A stretch of 15,233 nt of DNA from Alphaproteobacteria bacterium (GTDB lineage Bacteria; Pseudomonadota; Alphaproteobacteria; Sphingomonadales; Sphingomonadaceae): assembly GCA_005882415.1 (NCBI GenBank), contig VBAE01000086.1, forward strand, positions 1-15,233. Direction: 5' to 3'. The notes under the pieces were generated by a model. That model had not been told where the DNA came from. It made no database searches and saw nothing but the letters and a program-made list of their open reading frames with translations. Of the stretch, positions 14,497 to 15,233 are shown piece by piece. Both the position numbers and the translations under genes were made by a program. Within the stretch, counting starts at the first letter, position 1, and the number at the start of each line of letters is the position of its first letter.

Positions 14497-15233
14497 GCGA
14501 CCTCCTCCATATGATGCAGCATCGCCGAGGCGCCGCGCTCGGCCGTGTCGGCGCCGTGGCGCATGAGGGCGAACAGCTCGCGCCCGGTGCCGCGCGGCGG
14601 CGGCGGCGGAGCGGCGGGCTCGCGCGCGGCCCATTCGGCCTCGTCGACAAGGGCCGAGAGCTCGCCGGTGTCGGCGGAGAGGCGGACGATGTCGCCGTCG
14701 CGAAGCTTGGAGAGGGGGCCGCCGCCGAGCGCCTCGGGGCTGAGGTGGATTGCGGCCGGGACCTTGCCGGAGGCGCCCGACATGCGGCCGTCGGTGACGA
14801 GGGCGACCTTGAAGCCGCGGTCCTGGAGCACGCCCAGGGTCGGGGTGAGCTTGTGGAGCTCGGGCATGCCGTTGGCGCGCGGGCCCTGGAAGCGGACGAC
14901 GACGATCATGTCGCGGGCGAGCTCGCCGTCGCGGAAGGCGGCGAGCACCTCGTCCTGATCGGAGAAGATGCGGGCCGGCGCCTCGACGGTGCGGCGGGAG
15001 GGCTCGACGGCACTGGTCTTGAAGGTGGCCCGGCCGAGATTGCCCGAGACGAGGCGCATTCCGCCGTCGGGCTGGAAGGGGTTGGAGGCGGGGCGGAGCA
15101 TGGTGTCGTCGAGCGGCTCGACGGGCGCGTCGCGGTGGACGAGGCGGTCGGAGTCGAGCGCCGGCTCCCTGGCGTAATCGGCGAGGCCTTCGCCGGCGAC
15201 GGTGAGGATGTCGCCGTGGAGCAGGCCGTGGTC
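14493..15233 (-). CDS. edd: 6-phosphogluconate dehydratase (C-terminal part)
   Basis: Dehydrates 6-phosphogluconate to KDPG. It is an iron-sulfur enzyme of the IlvD/Edd family. Only the last 247 residues, of roughly 600, are in the window; the frame is open to the right edge at 15233, so the gene is 5'-partial. Recognisable parts are LLHGDILTVAGEGLADY, NPFQPDGGMRLVSGNLGRAT, VVVRFQGPRANGMPELHKLT, and the family signature LVTDGRMSGASGKVPAAIHL. Alternative start codons inside the window, such as the ATG at 15101, are internal methionines. The stop TGA (14493-14495) overlaps the glk TTG start. The Pro-rich run near the C-terminus (APPPPPPRG) is a linker typical of GC-rich genomes. Confidence 0.95.
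   Translation of the reverse strand, partial: DHGLLHGDILTVAGEGLADYAREPALDSDRLVHRDAPVEPLDDTMLRPASNPFQPDGGMRLVSGNLGRATFKTSAVEPSRRTVEAPARIFSDQDEVLAAFRDGELARDMIVVVRFQGPRANGMPELHKLTPTLGVLQDRGFKVALVTDGRMSGASGKVPAAIHLSPEALGGGPLSKLRDGDIVRLSADTGELSALVDEAEWAAREPAAPPPPPRGTGRELFALMRHGADTAERGASAMLHHMEEVA

Noticed and set aside
13529..14650. N-terminal extension of the eda frame through glk
   Set aside because: The extension is Arg/Pro-rich and overlaps glk completely. The aldolase fold begins at the ATG at 13528, which overlaps the glk stop.

Overview
The window is about 15.2 kb of GC-rich, gene-dense chromosomal DNA. It most likely comes from a sphingomonad (Alphaproteobacteria, Sphingomonas or a close relative). 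The basis is the gene content: a very large NAD-dependent glutamate dehydrogenase, an Entner-Doudoroff cluster edd-glk-eda, a PhaB-type acetoacetyl-CoA reductase, an alphaproteobacterial PAS-fold protein, and a secreted protein with a TonB-like C-terminal domain. The genus is inferred from remembered family resemblance, not from a search.

Layout, left to right. (1) 1-1751, plus strand: the 3' part of ferrochelatase (hemH), then phaB 34 bp downstream with its own ribosome binding site. (2) 1757-1890: a dense array of inverted repeats between convergent genes. (3) 1901-3552, minus strand: a secreted two-gene unit of a CE2-like SGNH esterase followed by a small carbohydrate-binding-like exported protein. 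(4) 3629-3859, plus strand: a ribbon-helix-helix protein whose stop codon interlocks with that of the next gene. (5) 3856-8422, minus strand: NAD-glutamate dehydrogenase, with a one-base frameshift near 4225 that replaces about the last 120 residues in the uninterrupted reading. (6) 8547-9842, minus strand: PAS-fold protein. (7) 9986-10061: tRNA-Thr(CGT). (8) 10086-11341: a divergent pair, an acyl-carrier-like small protein (minus) and an exported TonB-C-like protein (plus). (9) 11359-12574: a divergent MerR regulator and a glutaredoxin-MauE membrane fusion, sharing a textbook MerR promoter. (10) 12585-15233, minus strand: edd (5' end off the window), glk and eda, with stop/start overlaps at both junctions, then a small membrane protein.

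Most of the window is housekeeping: heme, PHA or acyl-CoA reduction, glutamate catabolism and Entner-Doudoroff glycolysis. The closest thing to a little-described system is the MerR / glutaredoxin-MauE pair. Its operator is a perfect 16-bp palindrome lying inside a 20-bp promoter spacer, the regulator's own start codon is inside that palindrome, and the regulator lacks one of the three mercury-binding cysteines. The other points that merit checking are the gdh frameshift and the serine-less acyl-carrier-like protein. I saw no insertion sequence, prophage, CRISPR array or plasmid-type genes, and no gene-free stretch longer than 300 bases.
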